Source of the DNA: Prorocentrum cordatum | Lineage: Eukaryota > Sar > Dinophyceae > Prorocentrales > Prorocentraceae | Direction of reading: 5' to 3' | Length of the DNA: 64,000 nucleotides | Assembly: GCA_963575745.1 (NCBI GenBank) | Contig: CAUYUJ010001377.1 | Location: 1-64,000, forward strand | In this document: positions 43,122 to 53,801 of the stretch, piece by piece | Layout: every line of letters begins with the position of its first letter | Position numbering within the stretch: the first letter of the stretch is position 1 | Notes under the pieces: generated by a model | What the model was told of the DNA's origin: nothing | The model's database searches: none | Seen by the model: only the letters and a program-made list of their open reading frames with translations | Made by a program: the position numbers and the translations under genes

Positions 43122-43325
43122 GTTAAGATTGTGTTAAGATTTGTTAAGATTTGTTAAGAAATGAATCTTAACACGCAAAAAACCGGTTAAGATTCCACCG
43201 CCTCATTCTTGACGCGCAAAATACCGGTTAAGATTGCAAAACACAATCTTAACGCGCAAATTACCGGTTAAGATTGGTGTTAAGATTTGTTAAGATTTGT
43301 TAAGATTTGTTAAGATTTGTTAAGG
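43122..43325 (+). repeat. TTAAGATTTG decamer array with inverted units
   Basis: Direct GTTAAGATTT units at both ends, and a middle section in which CAATCTTAACGCGCAAA alternates with ACCGGTTAAGATT, so the array also contains inverted copies able to pair. Confidence 0.85.
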
Positions 43326-44685
43326 TTCCCCAAGGGGTACCAGCGCGCCGCTGAGGCGCCTCGAGGGGGTCAGGTGCGCGCCCGACGCCCCCCTCCCCCG
43401 CCCAACCGGCACCTGGCCCCTCCCAGCCGTCCTCCTCCTGACCTCGCATGCGGCCCCCTCGTCATGCCATGGGGGGGGGGGGCCATCTCCGCACCCTTGA
43501 AGCCCCCATCCTCTCCTTATCCGCCATTTTCCTCGACGTGCCTCCTCCCGTGCCTCATCGTGCCCATGGCCTCCTCTTCCCCCGCCTCCTCCTCCTCCTC
43601 ATCCTCCTCCTCCTCCTCCTACTCCTGCCCTCCTCCTCCTACTTATGCCTCCCATCCCAAATCCTCCTCAGCCCTTCTCCTCCACGCCCCTTCCCCCGTG
43701 CCTCCCGTGCCCAGGTGAAGGCCAGCTGCGCTGAGTAATTCGGCGAACCCCAGGGTGGACAGGGTGAAGCCGCCCTCGCTCGCTGTACATGACGCGAGGA
43801 TCCGTGCAAGTTGGCAAGGGAGAGGGGGAGTTTGGAGACAGTGCTGCACAGTCAAGTCGCTGAAATTGGGACCGCATTCGGTTCAGGAAGGGCTATGTTT
43901 GTTGGGCCGTTCCTGTCGTGGAACATGCGCGCGGTCTGATGCCCACCGTGGTCAGAAAAAAAAAAAAAACACCCGTTCCTAATTATGCGTTCAGGGGGGG
44001 CAGGGTGATGTGGAGAACTACGCACCGTGCACCGACGGTGATCGCCTGGGCGCAGTTCCTCCAGCGGAGAGCAAGCGTGTAGTTTCGAGATGAATTAGCC
44101 AGGTAGTTTTCGATATTCGATCGGTTTGCTGGCCGAGTGCCGAGCTTATTTTAGCTGTATGGGCAAGCCACAGCGCTAGCACGGCACTGCTTTACAGCAC
44201 CGACGCGTTGTTTCAACCGAGGTCTGTTCTTATCGAGTATGGACCGTGAACGGCATGAGACGAGTTTCCAGGCCTTCGGCGAAATCTGCTATTCCTACTC
44301 CAGGCGAATTCAAGCGCCGTCCTTCTTCCTAAGTCAAGCGGTTTTCTTCTATCCTCTTCAGGGGTCGGGCGGAGACCCATCGTGTTTCCACCCACTTCTT
44401 CCAGCCGACGGGTACGTGCCAGCAGCGAGATAGGGATCATATCAACGCTGAGGAAGAAACGGCCGACGGTCCCTGTCCCTCGTGACCCTTCGTGCGCTTG
44501 CCCTTCCTGTCAATGCATGATAGCCTCATCAGTCGACGTGAAGTTCGCCCATGCTCAGGGTATTGCTAAAGATGGTTGCACTGGGTCGAGTTGCGTTGGG
44601 GGTTGACCTCAAACACCGCCCTCATTCAGAAAAACGCCCTAACAAACTGCAGTCTGCTGTGCCCATGTGCCCCCATGCAACATTA
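43326..44685. other. No recognisable gene; CTC tract 43500-43700
   Basis: Pyrimidine-rich section, an A14 run at 43957-43970, then unique DNA. Short frames (75 codons or fewer) show no motif. Confidence 0.45.
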
Positions 44686-45835
44686 GACTGGCGAAGGACT
44701 CAACCAGATGCAGTTGTGAGTGCCGCAGTTGAGAGGATCGTCGTCGGTGGAACTCAATGTGGCGCCACAAAACGTGTGAGGGGCGTACCGATGTTGGGAG
44801 GTTGGCGGGTGCAAATGAACCCTCCCGCTGGGACCTTCGATGGGGTTCCCTGGGCCATGAAACGTGCCATTGGTGTGCCGAAGCGGGCGCGACGCTCACA
44901 TGCGAACTGCACCAGTGGGACCTTCGGTGGGGCCCCCTATGGGGCCACGAAGCGTGTTAGGGGTGTGCCGAAACGGGCGTGACGCTCACGTGTGAACTGC
45001 AGCGCTGGGACCTTCGGTGGAACCCACTAGGCCACCGAACGTGTGAGGTGTGCGCCGAAACGGGCGTGGCGCCCACATGCGAACTGCGCCACTGGGACCT
45101 TCGGTGGAGCTCCCTAATGGCCGATGTGGCAACGAAGCGCGTCGGGGGTGTGCCGAAACGGGCGAGGTTCTCACATGCGAACTGCAGCAGTATGACCTTC
45201 AGTGGAGCCCCCGATGGGGCCACGAAACGTATGGAGGGTGCGCCGAAACGAACGTGGCGCCCGCATGCGAACTGCAACAATAGGACCTTTGGTGGATGCC
45301 TCGCGGCGCCACGAAACGTGCGAGCGTTGTGCTGAAACGGGCGCGGCGAACACATGCGAACTGCACCGCGGAGACCTTCGGTGGATTTCTCTATGGCTTA
45401 TTGGGTCACGAAGCGCGCGAGGGGTGTGCAGCAAAAAGGGCGCGGCGCCCACGTGCGAACTGCACAGCTGGGATTTTCGTTGGAACTCCCTATGGAACCA
45501 CGAACCGTGGGTGTGCCGTAACGGGCGTGACGCCCACATGCGAACTGCACCACTAGGACATTCGGTGGGGATCCATACGTGCCCGCGAAACGTGTGAGGG
45601 GTGCGCCGCAACGGGCGCGACGCCAACATGCGAACTGCACCATTGCTGCCTTTTGTGGGGCTCTTTCTGCGGCCACGTGCGCCGAAACGGGTGCGATGCA
45701 GGGATGGGGGAGAGGGGGGGGGGAGGAGGAGGAACAGGAGGAGGAGGAGGAGGAGGAGGAGGAGGAAAGAACGCGGGGCGCTGTCTCGTCAAAACGAAGA
45801 CCCAACACCACAGACTGGTTGGGAAACAATGTCGT
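44686..45835 (+). mobile_element. Satellite-bearing composite element, copy E
   Basis: Left end CTGGCGAAGGACTCAACC at 44688 with GCAGTTGTGAGTGCCGCAGT after it. Then about ten ~90-bp units (44750-45690), a GGA tract (45700-45768), and a right end AACGCGGGGCGCTGTCTCGT from 45769. The hairpin is at 45801-45823. Repeat spacers (GCGACGCTCACATGCGAACT type) differ from arrays C and D although the core is shared. Confidence 0.7.
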
Positions 45836-46718
45836 ATGCACCGACGCTGGCGCGTAAGCTCCCTGCGTGAGGTCGCGCGTAAGAGTCCTCGTCTCTGGTG
45901 CAGCGTGCCGCGCTGACGGCCAACGTAAGCCGCCGCGCAAGGTCGCTAGACCAGTTGTTGGTGACTACCTAATATGCTGGTGTTCGAACGTGTCCGCCCG
46001 CATTCCATTACCGACGGGAGTTGGTTGGTGACGGGTTTGGGGAGGGCGGCGCCGCTGCCAATGTCGAGCTCCCTACCCCATCCCTAGACCTACTCATGCC
46101 CTCCGCCTCCTCCCCCCTTCTCCTCCTGTTCCTTGTTTTCCCCCAGCCTCCTCTAATCTCCCGCTGCCTCCCCCCCCCCGCGCTTTGCCCCCCAATCCAA
46201 CCCAGCCCACCCGCAACTTGGCTTGCACCGACCATGCATGCGGCGGCGATTGCGACGAATGCTCGGGGTTGGCTGGTGCATCTCTTGGGGCCGCGCTCGC
46301 CCGCGCATGCTCGCGCGCGCAGCGGCCAGCTGGCTTGGCGCGACTGACGCGACCGCGGCGGTGCTGACCGCGTGGCACTTCCCAGCGGGCACTTCACCGC
46401 GAGTCGGCGACTCGGGCGGGCGCTGCGTCACGAAAGCAGGCCAATGGCACTTCGCCGGGGATGCGCCCACCTGGCCGACGCCACATGGAAACGAGGGGCC
46501 TCGGCACACACCCGCGCGAGGAACACCCCGACGACGGAACCGCCGCGCGCGGGACCACGCGGGCGGCCATAGCCAGCGCCCTATGGGGCGGGACCATGAC
46601 CCTATGCTAACGGCGCTTTACGGCTAGAGCCCCCTCACACTCTTTCTAACATCTCCTATGTTCCTACCTATTTCTATCACCCCCTATCCCCTCTCCACCC
46701 CTGCACCCACTCTGTGAA
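45836..46718. other. No assigned gene; possible 5' region of next locus
   Basis: 46020-46200 is C/T-rich, and 46620-46710 is a clear polypyrimidine stretch leading to the open frame at 46719. Frames at 46223-46627 (134 codons) are GC-rich with no motif. Upstream exons of the next gene may lie here. Confidence 0.35.
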
Positions 46719-48668
46719 ATGTGGCTTCTCGGATACTGCGAGGGCAGACTCACGGCCAAAGACGCGTGCTCGTTCGCGCGGCTCGCCCACGAGTCGGGCG
46801 CATCAGGGCCGTTCCACCGCTACATGCTCAGCCCCGACAGCGCGACGGGCAACTTCCAGAAGAAGTTGGACCGCGCCTTCAATTTCGTCAAGATGGTGGA
46901 GCCCGTGGACGTCGAGGCGCCGATGCTCCGCAGGAGGTCTCAGCGGGTCGCGGGCAGCATTCTGCTGACGCCGCCGCATGAAGCTCTCTCCGCGGAACAC
47001 TTGGCTGACCCTGAACTGGCGAGCAGGCTGGATGGAGGGGTCACTGGCGGCCCCGAGTGGGCTGACGCGTACGCGCAGCGCCCAGCAGTGCGCGCTGCGG
47101 GAGGTCGCCCAGTGCACCCCGTGGCGCTGTACATCGACGGGGTCCGCTACACTCGGTCGATCGGCCTGGGCCGCGCCGACTCTTTCATTGGCTTCTTCGT
47201 GTGCAGCCTGATCAGCCAGAAGCGCCACTTAGCCGGGCTGGTGAAGAAGTCGAAGATGTGCAAGTGCGGCTGCAAGGGCTGGTGCACGCTCTGGTGCATA
47301 TTTCGGTTCTTGGCGTGAAGCTTCACCGCCGCCATGCACGGGCAGAGACCAGCGCAGAAATGGGATGGCACCGCGTTCAAGGAGGACGACCACTACGGTA
47401 CCATGGCGCGGGATGGCCCCGCCCTCCCCTGCCGCATCGCCCTTGTTCAAATCAAGGGCGATTGGATGGAATTATGCAGCGCGCTGGGCTTCCCGAACTG
47501 GCAGACGAAGTACACGCCATGCATATTTTGCAAGGCCACTAGGGACGAGCTCTACCAGTTCTCCAGCTTGACCTCGAGGACGCATGAGTGGGGCACCTAC
47601 GCCGACGGCGCGTACGATGCGAGCTGCGCAGACTGCGAGGTGGCGGTCACCCTGGCGTCCGAAGATGATCGGGTCCACCTGTTGAGCAACTTGAAGTGGG
47701 ATCCAGCCAAGACAAAAGGCCTTGGCGGTAGACTTTGCGCGGCTAATGTTCCGCGGTTCGGCTTGGAAACTCATGACCGCCTGGAGCCGTCCGTTGAGCT
47801 CCCAGACATTGGCGCTCTGTCAACAACGCCTATACCGCCCGAGGGACTGCGTCTGACTTTCTGGAGACGCCACTACATTGGCAAGGCCGCCACCGACCCT
47901 GTTCTCCGCCGCAACCCGCTCTTGTGCTCTAGCGTCATCGGCAATGTGCGAACCGTCCTGCGAATTGACACCTTGCACACGTTATATCTTGGAGTGTGCC
48001 AGGTCTACGTTCAGACTGTCCTCTGGAAGCTCGTGTCCAAGAATGTGTTCAACGTCCAATGTGGGGTCGCAAAAGACAGGGTCGGCCTCTGCTTCCGCCA
48101 TCTATTCAACCACCTTCAGAACTTCTACGCTGATGGGGGAGTTGACCAGTCGTATAGGCTCGCAGAGTGCACGCCCTCCATGTGGGGCGATGGCCCCGCG
48201 GGACAGTGCCACACGAAGGCGGCCGAGGTCGGCCCCTTGATCTCGTGGGCCGTACGTCTGCTGGGTGATTATCAACTCCCTGGCGACGTGGGGGTGCATT
48301 TACGGTTGGCTGGCCAGGCCCTTCATAAGCACATGGCCATCATGAAGACCGAACCACAGATAATGTCGGATGAGGCAACGCAAGACCTTCTCGATACTTT
48401 CCATCGCCACACGTCCCTGATGATTCGCGCGAGAGCCCGCTTCGTGCCAAAACACCACCTCTGGGCGCACCTTGTCCAATGCGCAGCGGCCAACGGTAAC
48501 CCACGTTTTTACAGCACTTTTTTGGATGAGACCCTCAATGGGTTGGTCGCCACCATGGCCAAGGCTGGGCACTCCAAAACTTGGGAGCGCCGCATTTTCA
48601 CGCGCCTGCAGCTTGTGCCATTGTTCAATAAGGGTAAATATTTTGCATCTGCGCACGGCGGTGTTTGA
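46719..48668 (+). CDS. Conserved dinoflagellate-type protein, one in-frame TGA
   Basis: One frame is open for 650 codons except for a TGA at 47316-47318. The N-terminal part (199 codons) includes HPVALYIDGVRYTRSIGLGR and the Cys-rich MCKCGCKGWCTLW. After the TGA, 449 codons include GDWMELCSALGFPNW, YTPCIFCKATRDELY, RIDTLHTLYLGVCQVY and PKHHLWAHLVQ, then NPRFYSTFLDETLNG. From memory these blocks, in this order, match a large family of uncharacterised dinoflagellate proteins. In those, a Trp codon falls about where the TGA is, so a TGG-to-TGA change is the simplest reading. The DTLHTLYLGV block recalls transposase-derived proteins, so a domesticated or decaying transposon gene is possible. Start at the first ATG after a polypyrimidine stretch; upstream exons cannot be excluded. 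Confidence 0.7.
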
Positions 48669-49867
48669 GCCGAGGTTCCCCCGCGGGCGGAATGGGAAGT
48701 CCAGATGTGGTGGCGCACCTGTTACATATATACATAGAGATTCAACGTTATCATTATTAGAAATGTAATATATATATATATATAGTCTCGCACATATGCA
48801 TCATGTTTATCTGCTCGGCCCATGAACGGAGCCCGAATCAGGCCGCAGCCCGCGGGGAGAGAACCCGTAGTACCGAGCCAAAAATGCAGAGCCCTGAGAC
48901 CGATAATGTTCTAGCCCGTGGCGTGCACACCGCGCCACGTATGCGTCTTGTAAAAGATAAAGAACATCAGCAGGAACATGCGCCCCGCTGGTCTCCATGA
49001 TCTCGGGATCCTTGAGAGGACAGCAGCGCCGTTCGCACCCCGCTACATGCCGCCCCGCCCGTTTGTGTGCTCATCAGCTGGGCCCGAGCCAGCTTTTTGG
49101 GGGAAAGTGTCTGCGCGCGATGACGGGGAAGCGCAGGCGTGACCCCACGCCGATCCCAGCTGACCTCAAGAGACAGGCGGGGGCCATAACGTACACCAGA
49201 CGGGGCTAGACCGATAATATCAGTTCGAGAGCGCTCCAGTTTCAGAGCGCTCTGGAACGCTCTGAGAAGGCCGCGGCGCCCGAGACATCCTCCAGAACCG
49301 TCGGATCTCAGAGATTCTCGATTGGAGTCAATAGCCCTGTTCGCGCCCCGCGCGCCCGACGAGGCTGGCCCAGAGGGTGTGTGCAAGTTTCTACGCAGCG
49401 AGTTCAAGAAGATGTTCCCGAACCAGACGTTCGACCGACGTACACCGCAGGACGCGAGGGAAGGGCATGATAGGCACGCAGACGCTGCTGCTATCCTGGA
49501 CCCAGGCCACATCCCCGACCTGCAGCAAATATACCAGCAACTAGAAATGTTGAATGTATACATATATATACACATACATATATATATATATATATAGTCA
49601 TAAGCCGTGTTGCCCGACCGTCATTTCATTCGCGTGCTGCGCCTCAGCCCTCCACATTTAGGCGGCGAGCGATGGGGGGAAATGAAAAGGTGCGGGCCTT
49701 CTCGGAGTCCACAGGCCTTCTGAGAAATGTTCCAAGCCTTCCCCAAGACGCAAAAAACTTCCGAGGGCTTCTGAGACGCCCCACCGCCTTCATCTGAGAA
49801 TGCCTGTTCCTTCTCGCTTCCCCCCCTCGCTCGCCGACCCTCCTCTTCCTCACCGTCGGTGCCGCAG
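48669..49867. other. Two (TA)n tracts; weak coding-like text
   Basis: (TA)n at 48768-48783 and an ATACATATATA tract at 49557-49598 both follow a TAGAAATGT motif, so one may be a partial duplicate of the other. Frames 49118-49207 (MTGKRRRDPTPIPADLKRQA) and 49322-49555 (contains FLRSEFKKMFPNQTFDRRTP) have ordinary composition and might be exons, but splice sites are not convincing. 49640-49860 is spacer ending in a polypyrimidine stretch. Confidence 0.35.
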
Positions 49868-49975
49868 GGGTGGATGAACCGCGTGATGAAAGGGGTTGGC
49901 CAGTTCAAGCACACCATCGTTGAGGATTTGGACTTCCTTGAGGTCTTCAGCGGCCACGGCGGCGCGAGCGCAGCG
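49868..49975 (+). CDS. Candidate exon 1
   Basis: Follows GTGCCGCAG after a polypyrimidine tract. Reads GWMNRVMKGVGQFKHTIVED, then LDFLEVFSGHGGASAA. A GTACGG donor lies at 49976. Confidence 0.5.
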
Positions 49976-50993
49976 GTACGGAAGGCCAGGGGTCGGTGAC
50001 GATGACGATGACGGTGGTGGAGCAAACGATGACTGTGCCGATGGACGGAGCAGGAGAGGGGGGAAGGATAATGATGGTGGTGATGACGACGACGACGGTG
50101 ACGACGACGATGACGATCGAAAAGAGAAGGATGGGGTGAATGGAGGATGCCGTGGATGATAGGGGGACTAGGGGAGGAGGAGGAGGAGGATGAGGAGGAG
50201 GAGAAGGAGGGGGACTAGGAGGAGGAGGAGGAGGAGGAGGAGGAGGAGGAGGAGGAGGGGGGGCGAGTGGGAGGATAGTCTTGCCATCTGCGCGGGATTA
50301 GTCGGAGGATGACGATGCGTACTGGAAAGTGGGAGTGAGATGAGGAGAGCTCGCGACCCAGCCCCGCGGAGGCGGGCTTCAAGGCGCAGGAGATCGACGT
50401 GCTCCGTCGCCCCGACGAGGACGCGTGCACCCCACTAGGCCTGTGGAGCCTAGGATCCCACTGTTTTTTTTTGAGTTGATGGGTGGGATGCCTCAATCTC
50501 GATCGAGCCTGGCCGTTCTGAAACCTCGTCCTCCATCCACGTCGATCGAGCCTGACCGTTCTGAAACCTCGTCCTCCATCCCCGTCCCTGGAATGTACGA
50601 GCTAACCTCGCAACCCTTCCTCTGGAGCTCAGCCCTTCCCGCCATCCCATGCCCGTGCAATCGAGGCGCTGAACTAAGGACCGCTTTGGGTTCGGAAGAG
50701 GCTCGCTGTTCCAATGGTTGTCCTCCAGCCATCCTCGTGCACCGTGGCGCTGCTGGTGCCAAACAGAAGTGCTTCGTTCCTTAGCTAGCGTTCCTTACTT
50801 CAGCAACTTTCCCGCATATAGAGTTCGCTGAGCAATGATGCTTCCAGGGTTGATGGTGTGCCGCGTCAAGACAGGAGGTGTGCTGTGGATCAACCCGCCT
50901 CATGACTCGTGGATGATGGGAGGTCACATGGAATGGAATCGTCAACTTGTTATCCCTTACTCTCTCCCGTTCCCTCTCCCGTTCCCTCTCCCT

Positions 50994-51057
<64 letters not shown>

Positions 51058-53542
51058 TGCATCTCGCATTCTCTTTATCGCCTCTCGCTCTCTATTCCCC
51101 CTCGCACGCTACGCCGACCTACATTTGCAGGGGCGCAGCGAGAGCTACCACTCCCCCAGGAGGATGTGGATGACGAGGGGGTTGTCGGACCGCGGGGGAA
51201 ACTCCCGTTCGAGCGTGGGCCTGCATTCGGCCGACAACACGCACCCCTCCCCCCCGTCCCACCAAAGGGCACGTGTGTGTGTGTGTGCGTGTGTGTGTGT
51301 TTGTGTGTGTGCGTGTGTGTGTGTGGGTGTGTGTGCGCGTGCGTTGTTCGTTCGTCACTAGAGAACGAGAGGGCCGAGAGGGATGAGGTGAAGATGAGGC
51401 GAGGACGGAGACAGTGACCCCGTCGCCGAAGGTGACACCACTCGCTCGAAGGACATATTGGGTGACTTGACGAAGCAGGACGTGGTCGATGGCAACTACG
51501 TGGTAGAGCTGGTGGAGGCTCTGAGCGTGACGTGCAACGATTGGGGGATTCACTGCATCCTCGACACTTCTGTGCTGTCCCGCTTCGTCATGCACCCGAA
51601 TCAGGATATGGGAATCAGAGCGAGCAGGGATGGGGAGGGGCTGACAAGGAGTAGGGGTGGAAAGATGGGAGGAGGAACAAGAGAGAAGACAGGAGGAGGG
51701 AAAGATATTTACACACGTGAGCGAGAGAGAGAGAGAGAGAGTTAGCACGAGATGAGGGTAGCGTCAACGCCGAAACCGACCCCACACCACAATCGGGGGA
51801 GGATCCTCGCCCATCCGTCGCGTGGTTCCATGGATCGTGAAAGGGGGAAAGGGAAGGGGAGATGAAGGAGGAACAGGAGGAGGAGGAGGAGGAGGATGAT
51901 GCGATTGATGATGAAGGCGGTGAAGATCAATGATGTCGTGACCGAAGGTGACAAGCCGTAAGATGACGAGGATGGGATGGGTCGCAACGGAAGGTCGGGA
52001 AGATACCCCCAGATCTGACAGCCCAGATCCGCAGCCCAGATCCGACGGCTCCACTACAGTGGAGACCCATGCCAAGAAATACCCTGCTTGCTTCCAAGGT
52101 GCCCTGGGTTTCTTGGGTTTCGCTGGATTTGCTATGGAAAGCGTGACGCTCCCGCGCCAATAGACGTCCTGGAGTCTCAAGGTTGGGTTTCTCGTTGGAG
52201 GTTTCTTGCGGGCGAGCCCCTACTGTGCAGTTGGCACGAATGTTCAAAATAACATTCGCTTTGGAGGGGTACTCTATGACGCTCTTCGCCGTTTCCCCCC
52301 ACCCACCCCCTCCACGCCTTGGGGTGTATAACCTCTGGGCCCTTGGCCTTCGAAGGGACGCGTGCTATACTGATTCGCGCGTGGCCCTGTGTCACGGTGG
52401 GTTCGCTCAAGCCCAGGTGGAGTTGCGCAAATACCTCAAGCTGATGGACGTCTACGGCTGGCTCGGAGGCGATTCGATTTTTTGGTCGTCATGCTTGATC
52501 TCAGCAATGGAATTGAGTTTCGAGTGATCTCTCGATCGTGTCCAGCCTTTGTTTCGGCCTCGCTGCTAACCCCCGTGGCCGGCGCCGCGCCCATCCCCTG
52601 GTGCCCCTTTTTCCCTCCCTCCCCTCTCGCCCCCTCTCCCCTCCATCCCCTCCCGCCTCCGGTAACCCGCCCTCTCCCCTCCATCACCTCCCGCATCTGG
52701 TAGCCCGCGCCCTATCGCCCGCGTTGCAGTCGCGTGCTCCAGGTGAGGAGATCCCGCGGACGTTGCCTACGCGACTGACGACGTCCCCAGAGATCCACGA
52801 GCTGGTCAAGATCTACTTCCAGAAGCCCAAGGCGCACAAGCGGCTTGGGGGGGGAGGAGGACAGATGAAGAGCAGGAGGAGGAGGAGCAGCAGATGCAGC
52901 AGACATCGGGCAACAGGGTTCGACCTAAACACGTTCTTTCGTTGTGGCTTCGTTTTGTTATTCGTTTTGCTCTACCTGTTGTCCTGCGCCCCCCTGCCAA
53001 AACGAAAAACAAATCACAGCCGAAGTCCAGCAAAACAGCGTTTAGGTCAAGCCCTGTCGGGCAACGTTTGGATTCGAGAGGCGCCGCTGAAGCCGAAACC
53101 CATGGCCGTGTCCACGTGCCACTATCCGAGGTTCACCACGCAAAACCACAAACACGCCAGCCTCTGGCAGAAGGCGTACTTTATCAGAGAGCACCAGCGA
53201 TACATGATGGTGCGTAGCCAGGCGATATCGGATGCGAACGTAGCCCCCCCCTTCTAACAACGATCCCCGTCTCTATACTTTCTCCTCCGCTATCCCACCG
53301 ACTCTACATTCATTAGCTCGTTTCCGCTCTCCAGGTGAAGGATTCAGAGTTCGAGGGCGAGGAGGCTGAGTCTACAATGACAAAGGTTGCTGGCCACCGG
53401 GTCCAAGGTGGCACGGATAATAATGAGTAATCGTGCTGAATCGGCAATTCTGGAGATCGGGCTGATCGGAGGACTCCTCCTCCTCCTCCTCCTCCTCCTC
53501 CTCCTCCTCCTCCCCCTCCTCCTCCTCCTCATTATCCTCCTC

Positions 53543-53573
<31 letters not shown>

Positions 53574-53801
53574 TCCTCCTCCTCCTCCCCCTGTCGGGGA
53601 TTTTGGAGGGGGCGGAAGGTTCAAGACGTAGCTGCATGTAGGGACTTCGAACGAGAGGCGGGCTCGTGCTGCCCAGTTTCGGGTGCTAAGGAGCCGCTGA
53701 AGCACTACGCGCCGACCATGTGCACGGCGATCGCAGACATCGTGTCGTTTGCGAAGGAGATCAAGGTTGTGCCAGTGGTCGACGTGTCCGATGAAATATG
53801 A
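49868..53801 (+). CDS. Candidate multi-exon dinoflagellate gene (span)
   Basis: At least ten short coding-like segments on the plus strand lie between plausible splice sites and end at a TGA at 53799. In order they read, among others, FLEVFSGHGG; AGFKAQEIDVLRRPDED; TGGVLWINPPHDSWM; ELVEALSVTCNDWGIHCILD; KPKPMAVSTCHYPRF. This order and spacing match, from memory, an abundant dinoflagellate family in which an [EVF][SA]G start is followed by a W-x-x-PPxxSW block and a G-[IV]-x-W-x-[IL]-E-x-P block. Function of the family is unknown to me. Introns contain (CT)n, (GT)n, (GA)n, (GAC)n and (CTC)n runs. Individual exon limits are uncertain. Confidence 0.45.
50165..50268 (+). repeat. (GGA)n in candidate intron
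   Basis: GGA/GAG repeats; (GAC/GAT)n lies just upstream at 49999-50120. Confidence 0.9.
50355..50432 (+). CDS. Candidate exon 2
   Basis: Reads AEAGFKAQEIDVLRRPDEDA then CTPLGL before low-quality text. Splice limits not resolved; an acceptor AG lies at 50350-50351. Confidence 0.4.
50835..50940 (+). CDS. Candidate exon 3
   Basis: Reads MMLPGLMVCRVKTGGVLWIN then PPHDSWMMGGHMEWN, with a GTCAAC donor candidate at 50941. The PPHDSW block is the most family-like part; the family usually has PPC. Confidence 0.45.
50990..51060 (+). repeat. (CT)n microsatellite
   Basis: About 55 bp of CT repeats. The polypyrimidine character fits an intron of the candidate gene. Confidence 0.95.
51131..51216 (+). 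CDS. Candidate exon 4
   Basis: Preceded by ACATTTGCAG. Reads GRSESYHSPRRMWMTRGLSD then RGGNS. The 3' limit is a guess at a GTGGGC donor. Confidence 0.35.
51270..51345 (+). repeat. (GT)n microsatellite
   Basis: GT repeats with GC and GG interruptions. Confidence 0.95.
51415..51606 (+). CDS. Candidate exon 5
   Basis: Preceded by GGAGACAG. Reads ILGDLTKQDVVDGNYVVELV, EALSVTCNDWGIHCILDTSV, then LSRFVMHPNQD. The best-looking exon: 60 codons of normal composition between a (GT)n intron and a GGA/(GA)n-rich intron. Confidence 0.5.
52417..52492 (+). CDS. Candidate exon 6
   Basis: Preceded by CAAGCCCAG. Reads VELRKYLKLMDVYGWLGGDS then IFWSS. Right limit uncertain. Confidence 0.35.
52743..52848 (+). 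CDS. Candidate exon 7
   Basis: Preceded by a long C/T stretch and GTGCTCCAG. Reads EEIPRTLPTRLTTSPEIHEL then VKIYFQKPKAHKRL. Confidence 0.45.
53046..53209 (+). CDS. Candidate exon 8
   Basis: Preceded by CAGCGTTTAG and followed by GTGCGTAG. Reads NVWIREAPLKPKPMAVSTCH, YPRFTTQNHKHASLWQKAYF, then IREHQRYMM. Confidence 0.4.
53335..53385 (+). CDS. Candidate exon 9
   Basis: Preceded by TTTCCGCTCTCCAG and followed by GTTGCTGG. Reads VKDSEFEGEEAESTMTK. Confidence 0.45.
53475..53600 (-). repeat. (CTC)n microsatellite
   Basis: CTC/CCT repeats within the intron between candidate exons 9 and 10. Confidence 0.95.
53642..53801 (+). CDS. Candidate terminal exon 10
   Basis: Follows the (CTC)n-bearing intron and CTGCATGTAG. 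Reads KEPLKHYAPTMCTAIADIVS then FAKEIKVVPVVDVSDEI and a TGA stop. Confidence 0.45.
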
